Positions 34,932 to 44,083 are shown, numbered from the stretch's first letter. The stretch: DNA of 64,000 bases from Flavobacteriaceae bacterium NBU2977 (GCA_019931105.1 JAIOUW010000006.1:62001-126000); one strand, 5' to 3'. Translations and numbers: made by a program. The notes: generated by a model from the letters alone, not told the origin.

Positions 34932-36477
34932 ACCTATCAGCTACCTAAAGGCTAAAGAGCAGCTGCCCCTAAATGAAAAAGTCGGACAGCTTTTTATGCC
35001 AGCGGCTTTCATCAACGATACAGAGGAAGAAATAAAGCAACTTGAAAACTTGATCATTGAAAAAGCTATCGGCGGAATATGCTTTTTTCATTCACGTGCA
35101 AGCGCCGCGACCAATTACGAAGGCAAAAAAGAGGTGGTCTATAACAAGGACAGTTTCACCACGCTTAGAACACGCATTCAGCGTTATCAATCGGTCGCCA
35201 AATACCCTTTATTGATTGCCATCGATGCGGAATGGGGTCTGGCCATGCGTATCGAAAATACCCCGCAATACCCCTATGCGATAACTCTTGGGGCAATACA
35301 AAATAATACCGGCCTGATTTTCGAAGTCGGCAAGAATATCGCCAAGGATTGTAAAACGGCGGGCATTCATTTCAACCTATCTCCCGTGGTCGATATCAAT
35401 AATAATCCTGATAATCCGGTAATCGGCTACCGCTCTTTCGGCGAAGACAAGAACAATGTTATCGAAAAGGCGACTGCATTTGTCAAGGGCATGCAAAGCG
35501 AAGGTATATTATCAAGTATTAAACATTTTCCGGGGCACGGCGATACGGCTACCGATTCGCATTTAGCGCTTCCGCTTATCGATAAATCGAAACAAGAATT
35601 GACGGAAAATGAACTCAATCCCTTTCAAAAGCTGATTGACGAAGGGGTCGATTCCGTCATGGTCGGGCATTTGTCCGTTCCGGCCTTGGCCAATGGAAAA
35701 TATACGCCTTCAAGCATTTCAAAAGTTATCATCAAAGATGTTTTACGCGACGAAATGAGATTTGGCGGTGTGGTCATTTCCGATGCCCTGAACATGTACG
35801 CTGTCTCAAAAAATTATCCGACCAAAGGAGAATTGGAATGGCTTGCCTTCGATGCCGGAAACGATATACTCTGTTTTGCGGAACATATATCGGAAGGCAT
35901 TGAAACTATTCTGAAAAATGCTTCCTTAGAGCAGATAGAAGAAAGTTTTGAAAGAGTTTGGAAATTGAAGGAAAAAGCAATTACAAATGATGCGTTTCCA
36001 ACACCGTCGAAAACCGCTCTTAAATTGGAGGAACCACATGAATTAAACCAAAAATTAGCGGAAAATAGTTTGACCTTGTTTAAAGGAAGCAAGGAAATAA
36101 TCCGTGGTTTTAGAACGGAAGGTTTCACCAAACTGCAATTCGGCGGAAAGCCTGATAACCCATTTTTTCAAGTTGTTTCGAACGATGTTCGGAAACCGGA
36201 CAATATTCTCCTTGCGCTTTTCCCACCACAGGTGAAGCCAACGGATAATTTTGGGTTTTCCGATTCCGAAATCAGTGCGATAAACACGGTCTTGAATACC
36301 AAAAATGTAGTGCTTTATTTATTTGGGAATCCGTATGCCTTGAAACATTTCAATATTAAAAACGCCAAGGCAGTCGTCATTGCGTATCAAGACTTCAAGG
36401 AATTTCAAGAGGTAGCGGCACAACATTTTTTGGGAAGTATTGCGGCCAAAGGAAAATTACCAGTAACCATCCAATGA
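34921..36477 (+). CDS. GH3 beta-N-acetylglucosaminidase, NagZ-like, cytoplasmic
   Basis: The protein has 518 residues without a signal peptide. The GH3 barrel contains the NagZ signature KHFPGHGDTATDSHLALP (201-218), in which the Asp-His pair (D212/H214) acts as general acid/base, and the nucleophile Asp288 in GGVVISDALNMYAV. A C-terminal ~150-residue region makes it longer than E. coli NagZ (about 340). NagZ removes GlcNAc from GlcNAc-anhydroMurNAc, giving the substrate of AnmK, which is encoded next with a 4-bp overlap. A broader beta-hexosaminidase activity cannot be excluded. Confidence 0.9.
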   Translation: MNNRPISYLKAKEQLPLNEKVGQLFMPAAFINDTEEEIKQLENLIIEKAIGGICFFHSRASAATNYEGKKEVVYNKDSFTTLRTRIQRYQSVAKYPLLIAIDAEWGLAMRIENTPQYPYAITLGAIQNNTGLIFEVGKNIAKDCKTAGIHFNLSPVVDINNNPDNPVIGYRSFGEDKNNVIEKATAFVKGMQSEGILSSIKHFPGHGDTATDSHLALPLIDKSKQELTENELNPFQKLIDEGVDSVMVGHLSVPALANGKYTPSSISKVIIKDVLRDEMRFGGVVISDALNMYAVSKNYPTKGELEWLAFDAGNDILCFAEHISEGIETILKNASLEQIEESFERVWKLKEKAITNDAFPTPSKTALKLEEPHELNQKLAENSLTLFKGSKEIIRGFRTEGFTKLQFGGKPDNPFFQVVSNDVRKPDNILLALFPPQVKPTDNFGFSDSEISAINTVLNTKNVVLYLFGNPYALKHFNIKNAKAVVIAYQDFKEFQEVAAQHFLGSIAAKGKLPVTIQ

Positions 36478-37550
36478 AAAAGTACAAAATCATCGGCTTA
36501 ATGTCGGGCACCTCTTTAGACGGGTTGGATCTCGCCTATTGCCATATTTGGCACGAGAAAGGATCTTGGGGGTTCGACATCAAAAAGACCAAAAGCATTT
36601 CGTATACCATAGAAATGCAGGAAAAATTAAAAAATTCCATTTTCCTTCCCGCAGATGAACTCTTGATTTTTCACAATACCTATGGCACATGGCTGGGCGA
36701 ACAATCAAAAATTTTCATCGAAGAGAACGAGCTCACCATAGATGCCATCGCCAGCCACGGTCATACGACCCACCACCAACCTAAAAACGGACTGACTTTT
36801 CAAATTGGTTCCGGCCAGCACTTGGCGAATGCAAGCGGACAAAAAGTTATTTGTGATTTTCGAACGAACGACGTGGCATTGGGCGGACAAGGGGCCCCCC
36901 TTGTTCCCATAGGGGATCGGTTGTTTTTCGGCAACTATGATTTCTGCCTGAACCTCGGCGGGATCAGTAACGTTTCCTTTGAACAAAACGAAAAACGAAT
37001 CGCCTACGATATCGGGTTGGCCAATATGATCCTGAACCATATTACCCGAAAAAACGGATTGGATTATGATGAAGGCGGCCAATTGGCCCGAAGCGGAAAC
37101 ATAAATTCCGAAATGCTTGAGAAATTGAACGCGCTTGAATACTATAAGCTGCCCATACCGAAATCTATCGGTTACGAATGGTTTGTCGAAGAAGTGGTTC
37201 CAATAATCGAAAGCACAAAAGATTCCATGGAAAATTTATTGTGTACGGGCATTTACCATATCTGCGATCAAGTGGCCTTCCAAATCAAATCACATTGCAA
37301 AAAGCCAAAAAATACGTTGTTCGTAACAGGGGGTGGTGCTTTGAATGATTTCCTGATCGAAACTTTAAAAGTAAAACTAGGCGATAACGTAGTAGTGGCC
37401 GTAACCGAGAAGCAGTTGATCGAGTTCAAAGAGGCAACCGTTTTTGCATTGATGGGCGTACTCCGATTAGAAAACAAGACCAATGTGCTAAGTTCTGTCA
37501 CCGGGGCAAAAAGCGATTCCTCGAGTGGTGTGATCTATATGCCGAGTTAA
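36474..37550 (+). CDS. anmK: Anhydro-N-acetylmuramic acid kinase AnmK
   Basis: The protein has 358 residues of the ASKHA fold. It begins IIGLMSGTSLDGLDLAYC, the family's signature, followed by ASHGHTTHHQP, GQGAPLVPIGDRLFF, LNLGGISNVSF and the late FVTGGGALNDFLI. The enzyme hydrolyses the 1,6-anhydro ring and phosphorylates in one step, yielding MurNAc-6-P for MurQ. The start overlaps the GH3 stop (ATGA), and it is the last gene of the recycling operon. Confidence 0.96.
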   Translation: MKKYKIIGLMSGTSLDGLDLAYCHIWHEKGSWGFDIKKTKSISYTIEMQEKLKNSIFLPADELLIFHNTYGTWLGEQSKIFIEENELTIDAIASHGHTTHHQPKNGLTFQIGSGQHLANASGQKVICDFRTNDVALGGQGAPLVPIGDRLFFGNYDFCLNLGGISNVSFEQNEKRIAYDIGLANMILNHITRKNGLDYDEGGQLARSGNINSEMLEKLNALEYYKLPIPKSIGYEWFVEEVVPIIESTKDSMENLLCTGIYHICDQVAFQIKSHCKKPKNTLFVTGGGALNDFLIETLKVKLGDNVVVAVTEKQLIEFKEATVFALMGVLRLENKTNVLSSVTGAKSDSSSGVIYMPS

Positions 37551-37602
37551 AAATTTGAACCAAATTGTTATATTAGTACATTCAAGTTCTTAAAACCAAG
37601 AA

Positions 37603-37863
37603 ATGTCGGAAAAACAAAAAAAAGCCAGTGCTTACTGGAAAGAAAACGTTCGTTACCTGTTCATTCTTTTGACTATTTGGTTTGCAGTTTCCTATGGTGC
37701 CGGAATATTGTTCAAAGATGCCCTGAACGAAATCAAGATCGGTGGGTTTGAACTCGGGTTCTGGTTCGCCCAACAAGGTTCGATCTACGTATTTGTCATT
37801 TTGATCTTCGTCTATGTTCGTTTGATGAACAAACTTGACAATAAATACGGATACAACGAATAA
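37603..37863 (+). CDS. DUF4212 protein, small subunit of a sodium/solute symporter
   Basis: The protein has 86 residues and two membrane spans: YLFILLTIWFAVSYGAGILF and FWFAQQGSIYVFVILIFVYVRLM. YWKENVRYLFIL and the following FAQQGSI are typical of DUF4212 proteins, which are encoded directly before VC_2705-type sodium:solute symporters and are thought to be their small subunit. The symporter gene starts 23 bp downstream. Confidence 0.9.
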   Translation: MSEKQKKASAYWKENVRYLFILLTIWFAVSYGAGILFKDALNEIKIGGFELGFWFAQQGSIYVFVILIFVYVRLMNKLDNKYGYNE

Positions 37864-37886
37864 ACCAACCCAACAAACCAAAACCA

Positions 37887-39599
37887 ATGACCGTACAAGC
37901 TTGGACGTACCTTTTAGTCGGAATCACCTTCGCCATTTATATCGGAATCGCCATTTGGTCACGGGCCGCCTCTACCAAAGAATTTTATGTGGCCGGTGGT
38001 GGGGTGTCTCCTTTGGCGAACGGTATGGCGACCGCCGCCGATTGGATGTCAGCCGCATCGTTTATCTCAATGGCAGGAATCATTGCCTTTGCAGGGTATG
38101 ACGGTTCCGTTTATTTAATGGGATGGACTGGCGGTTATGTGCTTTTGGCACTTCTACTTGCCCCCTATCTTCGTAAATTCGGAAAATTTACGGTACCCGA
38201 TTTTATCGGGGATCGCTACTATTCGAAAACGGCCCGGATCGTCGCGGTGATTTGTGCTTTGATCGTTTCGTTTACCTATGTAGCCGGTCAGATGCGAGGG
38301 GTAGGTGTAGTATTCTCAAGGTTCTTGGAGGTCGATATCGATACCGGTGTTATCATCGGGATGGTCATCGTGCTTTTTTATGCCGTACTAGGTGGAATGA
38401 AAGGTATTACCTATACCCAGGTCGCCCAATATTGCGTATTGATCTTCGCCTTTATGGTACCGGCTATTTTTATTTCCATTCAAATGACCGGAAACCCGAT
38501 TCCGCAATTGGGCATGGGATCTCAGTTGAACGACGGTTCGGGAGTATACCTTTTGGATAAACTTAACGGACTCTCCACCGAACTGGGCTTTGCCGAATAT
38601 ACCGATGGAAAGAAGTCGATGACCGATGTATTCATGATTACATTGGCACTCATGGTAGGTACGGCAGGCCTGCCCCATGTCATTGTACGGTTCTTTACGG
38701 TCAAAAGGGTCAAGGATGCCCGAAAATCGGCCGGTCTCGCCTTATTGCTTATCGCCATACTCTATACCACCGCCCCTGCAGTTGCGGTCTTTGCACGGAC
38801 CAATATGATCAATACGGTAAGCGATCAAGAATACGCTTCGATGCCCGATTGGTTCAAGAACTGGGAAACAACAGGTTTGTTGACGTTTAATGATAAAAAT
38901 GGCGATGGCAAGATCCAGTACGTTGCCGATACGGCAAAAAACGAACTTATTGTCGATAGGGACATTATGGTATTGGCCAATCCCGAAATCGCAGATCTTC
39001 CGGCATGGGTCATCGCCCTGGTTGCCGCGGGTGGACTGGCCGCGGCACTCTCGACCGCAGCCGGACTACTATTGGTCATTTCTTCTTCGGTATCACATGA
39101 TTTGATCAAAAAAGTGTTTATTCCGAATATCTCGGATAAAGGGGAACTATGGGCGGCTAGAGGTGCCGCAACGGTTGCGGTAATCATCGCAGGATATTTC
39201 GGCATCAATCCCCCTGGCTTTGTCGCCGCCGTAGTAGCCTTGGCCTTCGGGTTGGCTGCCGCATCGTTCTTTCCCGCTATTGTTTTAGGCATCTTTTATA
39301 AAAAAATGAATAAAGAAGGTGCGATTGCGGGTATGGTCGTAGGTATTTCATTGATGCTGTTCTATATGCTCAAGTTCAAATTCGGTATTTTCGATGGTGG
39401 CAAGGAGGCCGTAGCCGGTTTAGAAAAAGATTGGTGGTTCGGCATATCTCCGGAAGGCTTCGGAAGTGTGGCCATGTTGATCAATTTTATTGTATCTATC
39501 GTGATTATGCAGTTTACCCCCCCGCCACCGGAAGAAGTTCAAGAAATAGTCGAGGACATACGTATTCCCAGCGGAGCGGGAGAAGCTTCGGACCATTGA
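37887..39599 (+). CDS. Sodium:solute symporter (SSS family, VC_2705/ActP-like)
   Basis: The protein has 570 residues and about 13 membrane spans. EFYVAGGGVSPLANGMATAADWMSAASF, split over the first spans, and TFVYVAGQMRGVGVVFSRFL-like SFTYVAGQMRGVGVVFSRF are typical of acetate/monocarboxylate symporters of the SSS family. A soluble insert at about 310-365 contains DKNGDGKIQYVAD, a possible EF-hand-like loop. Pairing with a DUF4212 subunit and with acs downstream suggests uptake of acetate or another short-chain carboxylate using the sodium gradient. Confidence 0.92.
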   Translation: MTVQAWTYLLVGITFAIYIGIAIWSRAASTKEFYVAGGGVSPLANGMATAADWMSAASFISMAGIIAFAGYDGSVYLMGWTGGYVLLALLLAPYLRKFGKFTVPDFIGDRYYSKTARIVAVICALIVSFTYVAGQMRGVGVVFSRFLEVDIDTGVIIGMVIVLFYAVLGGMKGITYTQVAQYCVLIFAFMVPAIFISIQMTGNPIPQLGMGSQLNDGSGVYLLDKLNGLSTELGFAEYTDGKKSMTDVFMITLALMVGTAGLPHVIVRFFTVKRVKDARKSAGLALLLIAILYTTAPAVAVFARTNMINTVSDQEYASMPDWFKNWETTGLLTFNDKNGDGKIQYVADTAKNELIVDRDIMVLANPEIADLPAWVIALVAAGGLAAALSTAAGLLLVISSSVSHDLIKKVFIPNISDKGELWAARGAATVAVIIAGYFGINPPGFVAAVVALAFGLAAASFFPAIVLGIFYKKMNKEGAIAGMVVGISLMLFYMLKFKFGIFDGGKEAVAGLEKDWWFGISPEGFGSVAMLINFIVSIVIMQFTPPPPEEVQEIVEDIRIPSGAGEASDH

Positions 39600-39647
39600 C
39601 CATTGTTTCCCAATACAATGATTTTCACTAAATTTAAAACTGCAATA

Positions 39648-39661
39648 AAGTACGCGTACTT
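39648..39661. promoter_or_regulatory. 14-bp perfect palindrome upstream of acs
   Basis: AAGTACGCGTACTT is a perfect palindrome 33 bp before the acs ATG. Just upstream lie TTG (39603-39605) and, after 23 bp, TAAATTTA (39629-39636), a 7/8 match to the -7 box. The palindrome would sit just downstream of transcription start, in a position suited to an operator. Confidence 0.45.
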
Positions 39662-39694
39662 AGGAATTAACCCAACTTCAAGCAACATAGTTTC

Positions 39695-41602
39695 ATGAGT
39701 AATTATCACATTAAACATTTAGAAGAGTACTATCAAGTTTATCGCAAGTCGGTTCGAAACCCTGAAGGCTTTTGGGAAGAAATCGCCGAAGAACATTTCG
39801 TATGGCGAAAAAAATGGGATAATGTGTTAAGTTGGGATTTCTCAAAACCCGAGATCAAATGGTTCGAAGGGGCGAAACTCAATATTACAGAGAACTGCAT
39901 TGACCGGCACTTGCCTACCCGGGGCGAAAAGACCGCTATTCTTTTCGAGCCCAATGACCCGAATGAAGAAGCACAGCATATTACGTATCGTCAATTGCAC
40001 GAACGCGTGTGCCGAATGGCCAATGTGCTGAAAGAACAGGGTATCAAAAAAGGGGACCGTGTTTGTATTTACCTCCCCATGATTCCCGAACTGGCAATTT
40101 CGTTATTGGCCTGTGCCCGAATCGGAGCGATACATTCGGTAGTGTTCGCCGGATTCTCGGCAAATGCGCTTGCCACCCGGATCAATGATTCCGATTGTAA
40201 ATTGGTCCTGACCTCTGATGGTTCGTACCGTGGCGGAAAATCCATCGATTTAAAGGGTATCGTCGATAAGGCCTTGGAAGACTGTCCGGGTGTGGAAAGC
40301 GTTTTGGTCGTAAAGCGCACCAACAGTGACATCGAAATGAAGGAAGGCAGGGATCAATGGGTACAACCTTTATTGAATGACGCCTATGCCGATTGTGTTG
40401 CCGAAATAATGGATGCCGAAGACCCTTTATTCATTCTATATACCTCTGGATCGACCGGAAAGCCCAAAGGTATGGTCCACACCACGGCAGGCTATATGGT
40501 GTACACCGCATATACCTTTAAAAATGCCTTTCAATACCGAGAAAACGACGTCTATTGGTGTACCGCCGACATCGGGTGGATTACCGGGCATTCATATATC
40601 GTTTACGGACCTTTGGCCAATGGGGCCACCACGATAATGTTCGAAGGCGTGCCCTCTTACCCTGATTATGGGCGTTTTTGGGAAGTTGTCGAAAAACATA
40701 AGGTGAACCAGTTCTATACCGCCCCGACGGCCATCCGTGCCCTAGCCAAGGAAAATCTGGATTTCGTGGAAAAATACGATCTGTCGAGCTTAAAAGTACT
40801 TGGTTCGGTAGGTGAACCAATCAATGAGGAAGCTTGGCATTGGTACAACAACAATATCGGCAAAAAACATAGTCCGATAATTGATACCTGGTGGCAGACC
40901 GAAACCGGTGGAATGATGATTACGCCCATTCCGTATGTGACGCCGACGACCCCTACCTACGCGACTTTGCCATTTATTGGGGTGCAACCCGCTTTAATGG
41001 ACGATGAAGGCAAAGAGATAAAAGGCAATCAAGTCTCGGGCCGATTGTGCATCAAATTCCCATGGCCATCGATTGCCCGTACGATCTGGGGCGACCATGA
41101 CCGTTATCGAGACACCTATTTCTCGGCCTACAAGGATATGTATTTTACCGGCGACGGTGCGCTAAGGGATGCCGTGGGTTATTATAGAATAACGGGCCGA
41201 GTCGATGATGTCATAATAGTCTCAGGGCATAATTTGGGTACGGCACCAATAGAGGATTCCATCAACGAACATCCAGCGGTAGCCGAGAGTGCCATTGTAG
41301 GCTTTCCGCATGATGTTAAAGGAAATGCTTTGTACGGCTATGTTATCTTAAAGGAAACAGGTGAAAGTCGAGATCGCGAAAATCTGCGCAAGGAAATCAA
41401 CCAGCAGATAACCGAGCAGATCGGCCCCATCGCAAAGCTCGATAAAATACAATTTGTACCCGGACTTCCTAAAACACGAAGTGGAAAGATTATGCGCCGT
41501 ATTTTGAGAAAAATAGCCTCGAAGGACACATCAAATCTAGGAGACACCAGTACACTGCTGAATCCTGAAGTCGTCAAGGAAATTATGGACAATGCGCTCT
41601 AG
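39695..41602 (+). CDS. acs: Acetyl-CoA synthetase
   Basis: The protein has 635 residues of the ANL adenylating family. The phosphate loop YTSGSTGKPKGMVHT, the acetate-pocket WCTADIGWITGHSYIVYGPL, DTWWQTETGGMMITP and the C-terminal catalytic-lysine motif PKTRSGKIMRRIL are all complete. The lysine of SGK is the residue controlled by acetylation in other bacteria. It makes acetyl-CoA from acetate, ATP and CoA. Its place behind the symporter pair suggests assimilation of imported acetate, although 95 bp with a candidate operator separates them. Confidence 0.96.
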   Translation: MSNYHIKHLEEYYQVYRKSVRNPEGFWEEIAEEHFVWRKKWDNVLSWDFSKPEIKWFEGAKLNITENCIDRHLPTRGEKTAILFEPNDPNEEAQHITYRQLHERVCRMANVLKEQGIKKGDRVCIYLPMIPELAISLLACARIGAIHSVVFAGFSANALATRINDSDCKLVLTSDGSYRGGKSIDLKGIVDKALEDCPGVESVLVVKRTNSDIEMKEGRDQWVQPLLNDAYADCVAEIMDAEDPLFILYTSGSTGKPKGMVHTTAGYMVYTAYTFKNAFQYRENDVYWCTADIGWITGHSYIVYGPLANGATTIMFEGVPSYPDYGRFWEVVEKHKVNQFYTAPTAIRALAKENLDFVEKYDLSSLKVLGSVGEPINEEAWHWYNNNIGKKHSPIIDTWWQTETGGMMITPIPYVTPTTPTYATLPFIGVQPALMDDEGKEIKGNQVSGRLCIKFPWPSIARTIWGDHDRYRDTYFSAYKDMYFTGDGALRDAVGYYRITGRVDDVIIVSGHNLGTAPIEDSINEHPAVAESAIVGFPHDVKGNALYGYVILKETGESRDRENLRKEINQQITEQIGPIAKLDKIQFVPGLPKTRSGKIMRRILRKIASKDTSNLGDTSTLLNPEVVKEIMDNAL

Positions 41603-41664
41603 AAAACATTGGTCTAGTCGAATTGGTATTTTGTTTGAGCGTGATGCCTTTGTCATTGAATCGT

Positions 41665-41710
41665 TGAAAAAAAGTCGCGACCATGGTTGTTATTTGCACA
41701 ACCTCATCGC
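41665..41710 (-). terminator. Terminator of the Bcr/CflA efflux gene
   Basis: On the minus strand a hairpin with GGTTGT / ACAACC as its core and GCGA / TCGC as its base spans the stop codon of the efflux gene and is followed by GACTTTTTTTC. It also lies between the convergent acs and efflux genes. Confidence 0.6.
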
Positions 41711-42921
41711 AATACTCTTCTGGCCAACAAAGGGCGCTTGCTAAATGCCATGAATATCAGTAACGAGATCAGGCCGCAGATGGCAAGCCCAACGAACAAG
41801 GGCCATACCGTATCTTGAACAAAGCTTCCGATGTAATTGGCGATGGGTACGGCAAGTACGGTAGAGACAAAACCGTTGATGGCCGCCCCTATGCCCGCAA
41901 TATGTCCGATAGGCTCCATGGCTATCGAACGAAAGTTGCCCCATAGAAATCCCAAACAAAAAAATTGAACGGACAAAAACGAGACCAAGACCGGTACGCT
42001 CGGGTTTGGTTTTCCCCAAAAGAGAACCACATAAAGCAGGGCGATCAAGCAAAAGGCAGAAAGAGCCATAAAAGACAATTTTCGCATTCCGAACCGTAGT
42101 ACCAATGTGCCGTTCAAAAAAGTCGAAAGGCCGATTGAAATCGCCAGGCCCGCAAAAATGTAGGGAAACTGCTCCGGCAATCCGTATTGATCTTCAAACA
42201 CGTGCTGTGAGGCACTCAGATAGACCAAAAAAGCACCGGTAACAAATCCGGAAATAAAGGTAAAGGCGATTGTTTCCCTATATTTCAAAAATTCGATCAG
42301 TCCGCTGACAAAAACACTTCCCGAAAACGGAATCTTATATTCCGCCTTGAGCGTTTCTTCCTGCCTTTTCCAAAACCAAATACCGACCAAAAGTGCGAAA
42401 AACAACTGCATGTAAAAAATTCCTTCCCATCCAAAGCCATCCATGATCCATTTCCCGATAGCAGGAGCCACCACAGGTATCAAGATGAAAAATGCAGTGA
42501 CGAAAGACATCACACGTGCCATATAATCACCTTTATAGGTGTCGCGGATAATCGAAATCGCCATCGTTCGGGGCGCAGAGAGGCCAATACCTTGCAAAAC
42601 GCGGCCGATAATCATGACCTCGAGCGAAGGTGCAAGCAAACATATTACACTCGCTAGGGTAAAGAGAATGAAACCTGAGTAGACAATAGGCTTGCGCCCG
42701 AAGCTGTCAGACAAGGGGCCAAAAAAAAGTTGGCCGACACCGAGGCCCAAAAAAATCATGGTAATCAATAATTGATTATCGGTCGGATCAAGGCTGTTTA
42801 TCGAAATTCCGATATGCGAAATCGCCGGTAAAATGGCATCGATGGCCAATGCCACGATCGACATTAAAGCCGCCATTAAGGCAACGAATTCAAAATTGGG
42901 CTTCGCGTTTTCGTTCTGCAT
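41704..42921 (-). CDS. Bcr/CflA-type multidrug efflux MFS transporter
   Basis: The protein has 405 residues and about 12 membrane spans. LMAALMSIVALAIDAILPAI opens the first span. GLGVGQLFFGPLSDSFGRKPIVY is motif A of drug:H+ antiporter MFS proteins, and RVLQGIGLSAPRTMAISIIRD is motif B/C of the 12-span branch. The longer reading from 43011 adds 30 unlikely residues and crosses the perfect -7 box at 42926-42933, so ATG 42921 is chosen. Export of a drug or metabolite is likely; the substrate is unknown. Confidence 0.88.
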   Translation of the reverse strand: MQNENAKPNFEFVALMAALMSIVALAIDAILPAISHIGISINSLDPTDNQLLITMIFLGLGVGQLFFGPLSDSFGRKPIVYSGFILFTLASVICLLAPSLEVMIIGRVLQGIGLSAPRTMAISIIRDTYKGDYMARVMSFVTAFFILIPVVAPAIGKWIMDGFGWEGIFYMQLFFALLVGIWFWKRQEETLKAEYKIPFSGSVFVSGLIEFLKYRETIAFTFISGFVTGAFLVYLSASQHVFEDQYGLPEQFPYIFAGLAISIGLSTFLNGTLVLRFGMRKLSFMALSAFCLIALLYVVLFWGKPNPSVPVLVSFLSVQFFCLGFLWGNFRSIAMEPIGHIAGIGAAINGFVSTVLAVPIANYIGSFVQDTVWPLFVGLAICGLISLLIFMAFSKRPLLARRVLR

Positions 42922-42925
42922 CCGG

Positions 42926-42933
42926 CAAAAGTA
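42926..42933 (-). promoter_or_regulatory. -7 box of the efflux gene, leaderless layout
   Basis: On the minus strand this is TACTTTTG, a perfect TAnnTTTG ending 4 nt before the ATG at 42921. Confidence 0.55.
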
Positions 42934-43002
42934 GTTATAGCGATCGGTAACCGAAACGAAATAGATGGATAAATTGTAACCTCTAGATCTTCGCGACACT
43001 TT

Positions 43003-43030
43003 AAGAAACAAGACTCAAGAATCAAGGCTA
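43003..43030 (+). repeat. Degenerate heptanucleotide tandem repeat
   Basis: Four consecutive 7-bp units, AAGAAAC, AAGACTC, AAGAATC and AAGGCTA, lie between the divergent efflux and udk genes. No hairpin or coding role is seen. A similar heptad run is at 55060-55087. Confidence 0.55.
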
Positions 43031-43112
43031 AATCGTAAATTGTGATTTCAAACATTAGAAAATAAATCTTGACTCTATTGGGCAAGCGGTCTTATTTCTT
43101 TTGGTAAATATG

Positions 43113-43120
43113 TATTTTTG
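43113..43120 (+). promoter_or_regulatory. -7 box of udk
   Basis: TATTTTTG is a perfect TAnnTTTG, 15 nt before ATG 43136. The TTG at 43118 that could open a longer reading lies inside the box. GGAGG directly precedes the ATG, too close to act as a normal ribosome-binding site. Confidence 0.55.
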
Positions 43121-43135
43121 ATAAAACTTTGGAGG

Positions 43136-43744
43136 ATGCTGATTATAGGAATTGCGGGAGGTACAGGCTGCGGAAAAACAACCGTGGTAAACCAGATCAT
43201 CGATGAACTCCCGATTGGCGAGGTCATCGTCATTTCACAAGATTCTTATTACAACGATCTCTCTCACCTTTCTTTGGAAGAACGCAGAAAGACCAATTTT
43301 GACCACCCACAATCGATCGATTTTAAATTATTGGAAGAACATCTGGGCATTTTGCGCAAGGGGCAATCCATAGAACAGCCCGTTTATTCGTTTTTAGAAT
43401 GTAACCGAACCGAAAAAACGATTCCCACCCATCCGGCCAAAGTGATGATCGTCGAAGGTATTCTGATCTTGGCAAATGCCAGGATCCGTGATATGTTCGA
43501 TATAAAAATCTTCGTGCATGCAGATTCTGATGAGCGGCTTATCCGCAGGCTTAGGAGGGACATAAACGAGCGCGGTTGGGACTTGAACGAAACCCTTGAA
43601 AGTTATCAAAAGAATATCAAACCCATGCACGAACAGTTCATAGAGCCTACAAAAGAGTATGCCGATGTCATCATTCCGAACAATAAATATAATACCGTAG
43701 CTGTTGATATCGTACGTACCATTATCACCGATAAATTGACTTGA
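43136..43744 (+). CDS. udk: Uridine kinase
   Basis: The protein has 202 residues. The P-loop is at the extreme N-terminus (IIGIAGGTGCGKTTVV), followed by VISQDSYYNDLSHLSLEER and NFDHPQSIDF, the signature of uridine/cytidine kinase. HADSDERLIRRLRRDINERG forms the lid. It phosphorylates uridine and cytidine in pyrimidine salvage. It is followed after 6 bp by the divIC-like gene. Confidence 0.95.
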   Translation: MLIIGIAGGTGCGKTTVVNQIIDELPIGEVIVISQDSYYNDLSHLSLEERRKTNFDHPQSIDFKLLEEHLGILRKGQSIEQPVYSFLECNRTEKTIPTHPAKVMIVEGILILANARIRDMFDIKIFVHADSDERLIRRLRRDINERGWDLNETLESYQKNIKPMHEQFIEPTKEYADVIIPNNKYNTVAVDIVRTIITDKLT

Positions 43745-43750
43745 GCGAAT

Positions 43751-44083
43751 ATGGCGTTGAACGATTTAAAGAAGAAAAAGTGGTTCGGCCTTGTGACCAA
43801 TGTTTACATGTTGGTATTGACCGCTTTTGTCATATGGATGGTCTTTTTCGACACCAATTCACTGCTTATTCACCTAGAACTTAGAAAGCAAATCAAGACC
43901 TTGGAAAAACAGCAGGAATTTCTGCGCAATGAAATCGCCAAGGACAAGAAAATAATCGAGAAACTATCGGATGAAAAAGAATTGGAAAAATTCGGTCGTG
44001 AGGAATATTACCTCAAAAAGAAGAACGAAGAAATATACCTGATCGAATACGAGGATAGTCTAGATCTTGAAAATAAAGATTGA
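43751..44083 (+). CDS. FtsB/DivIC-like septum formation initiator
   Basis: The protein has 110 residues. A short basic cytoplasmic tail (LKKKKWFG) precedes one membrane span (about 15-35, LVTNVYMLVLTAFVIWMVFF). A coiled coil (about 45-90, LRKQIKTLEKQQEFLRNEIAKD-type heptads) ends with FGREEYYLKKKNEEIYLIEYE, the typical DivIC end. It would bridge divisome proteins in the periplasm. It stands directly after udk and before the parAB operon. Confidence 0.85.
   Translation: MALNDLKKKKWFGLVTNVYMLVLTAFVIWMVFFDTNSLLIHLELRKQIKTLEKQQEFLRNEIAKDKKIIEKLSDEKELEKFGREEYYLKKKNEEIYLIEYEDSLDLENKD

Noticed and set aside
41603-41676. Possible gene remnant between acs and the efflux gene
   Set aside because: No frame gives a recognisable peptide; the only structure is the terminator at its end.
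42922-43011. Longer start for the Bcr/CflA efflux protein at 43011
   Set aside because: The extra 30 residues are not membrane-like or conserved and cross a perfect -7 box.
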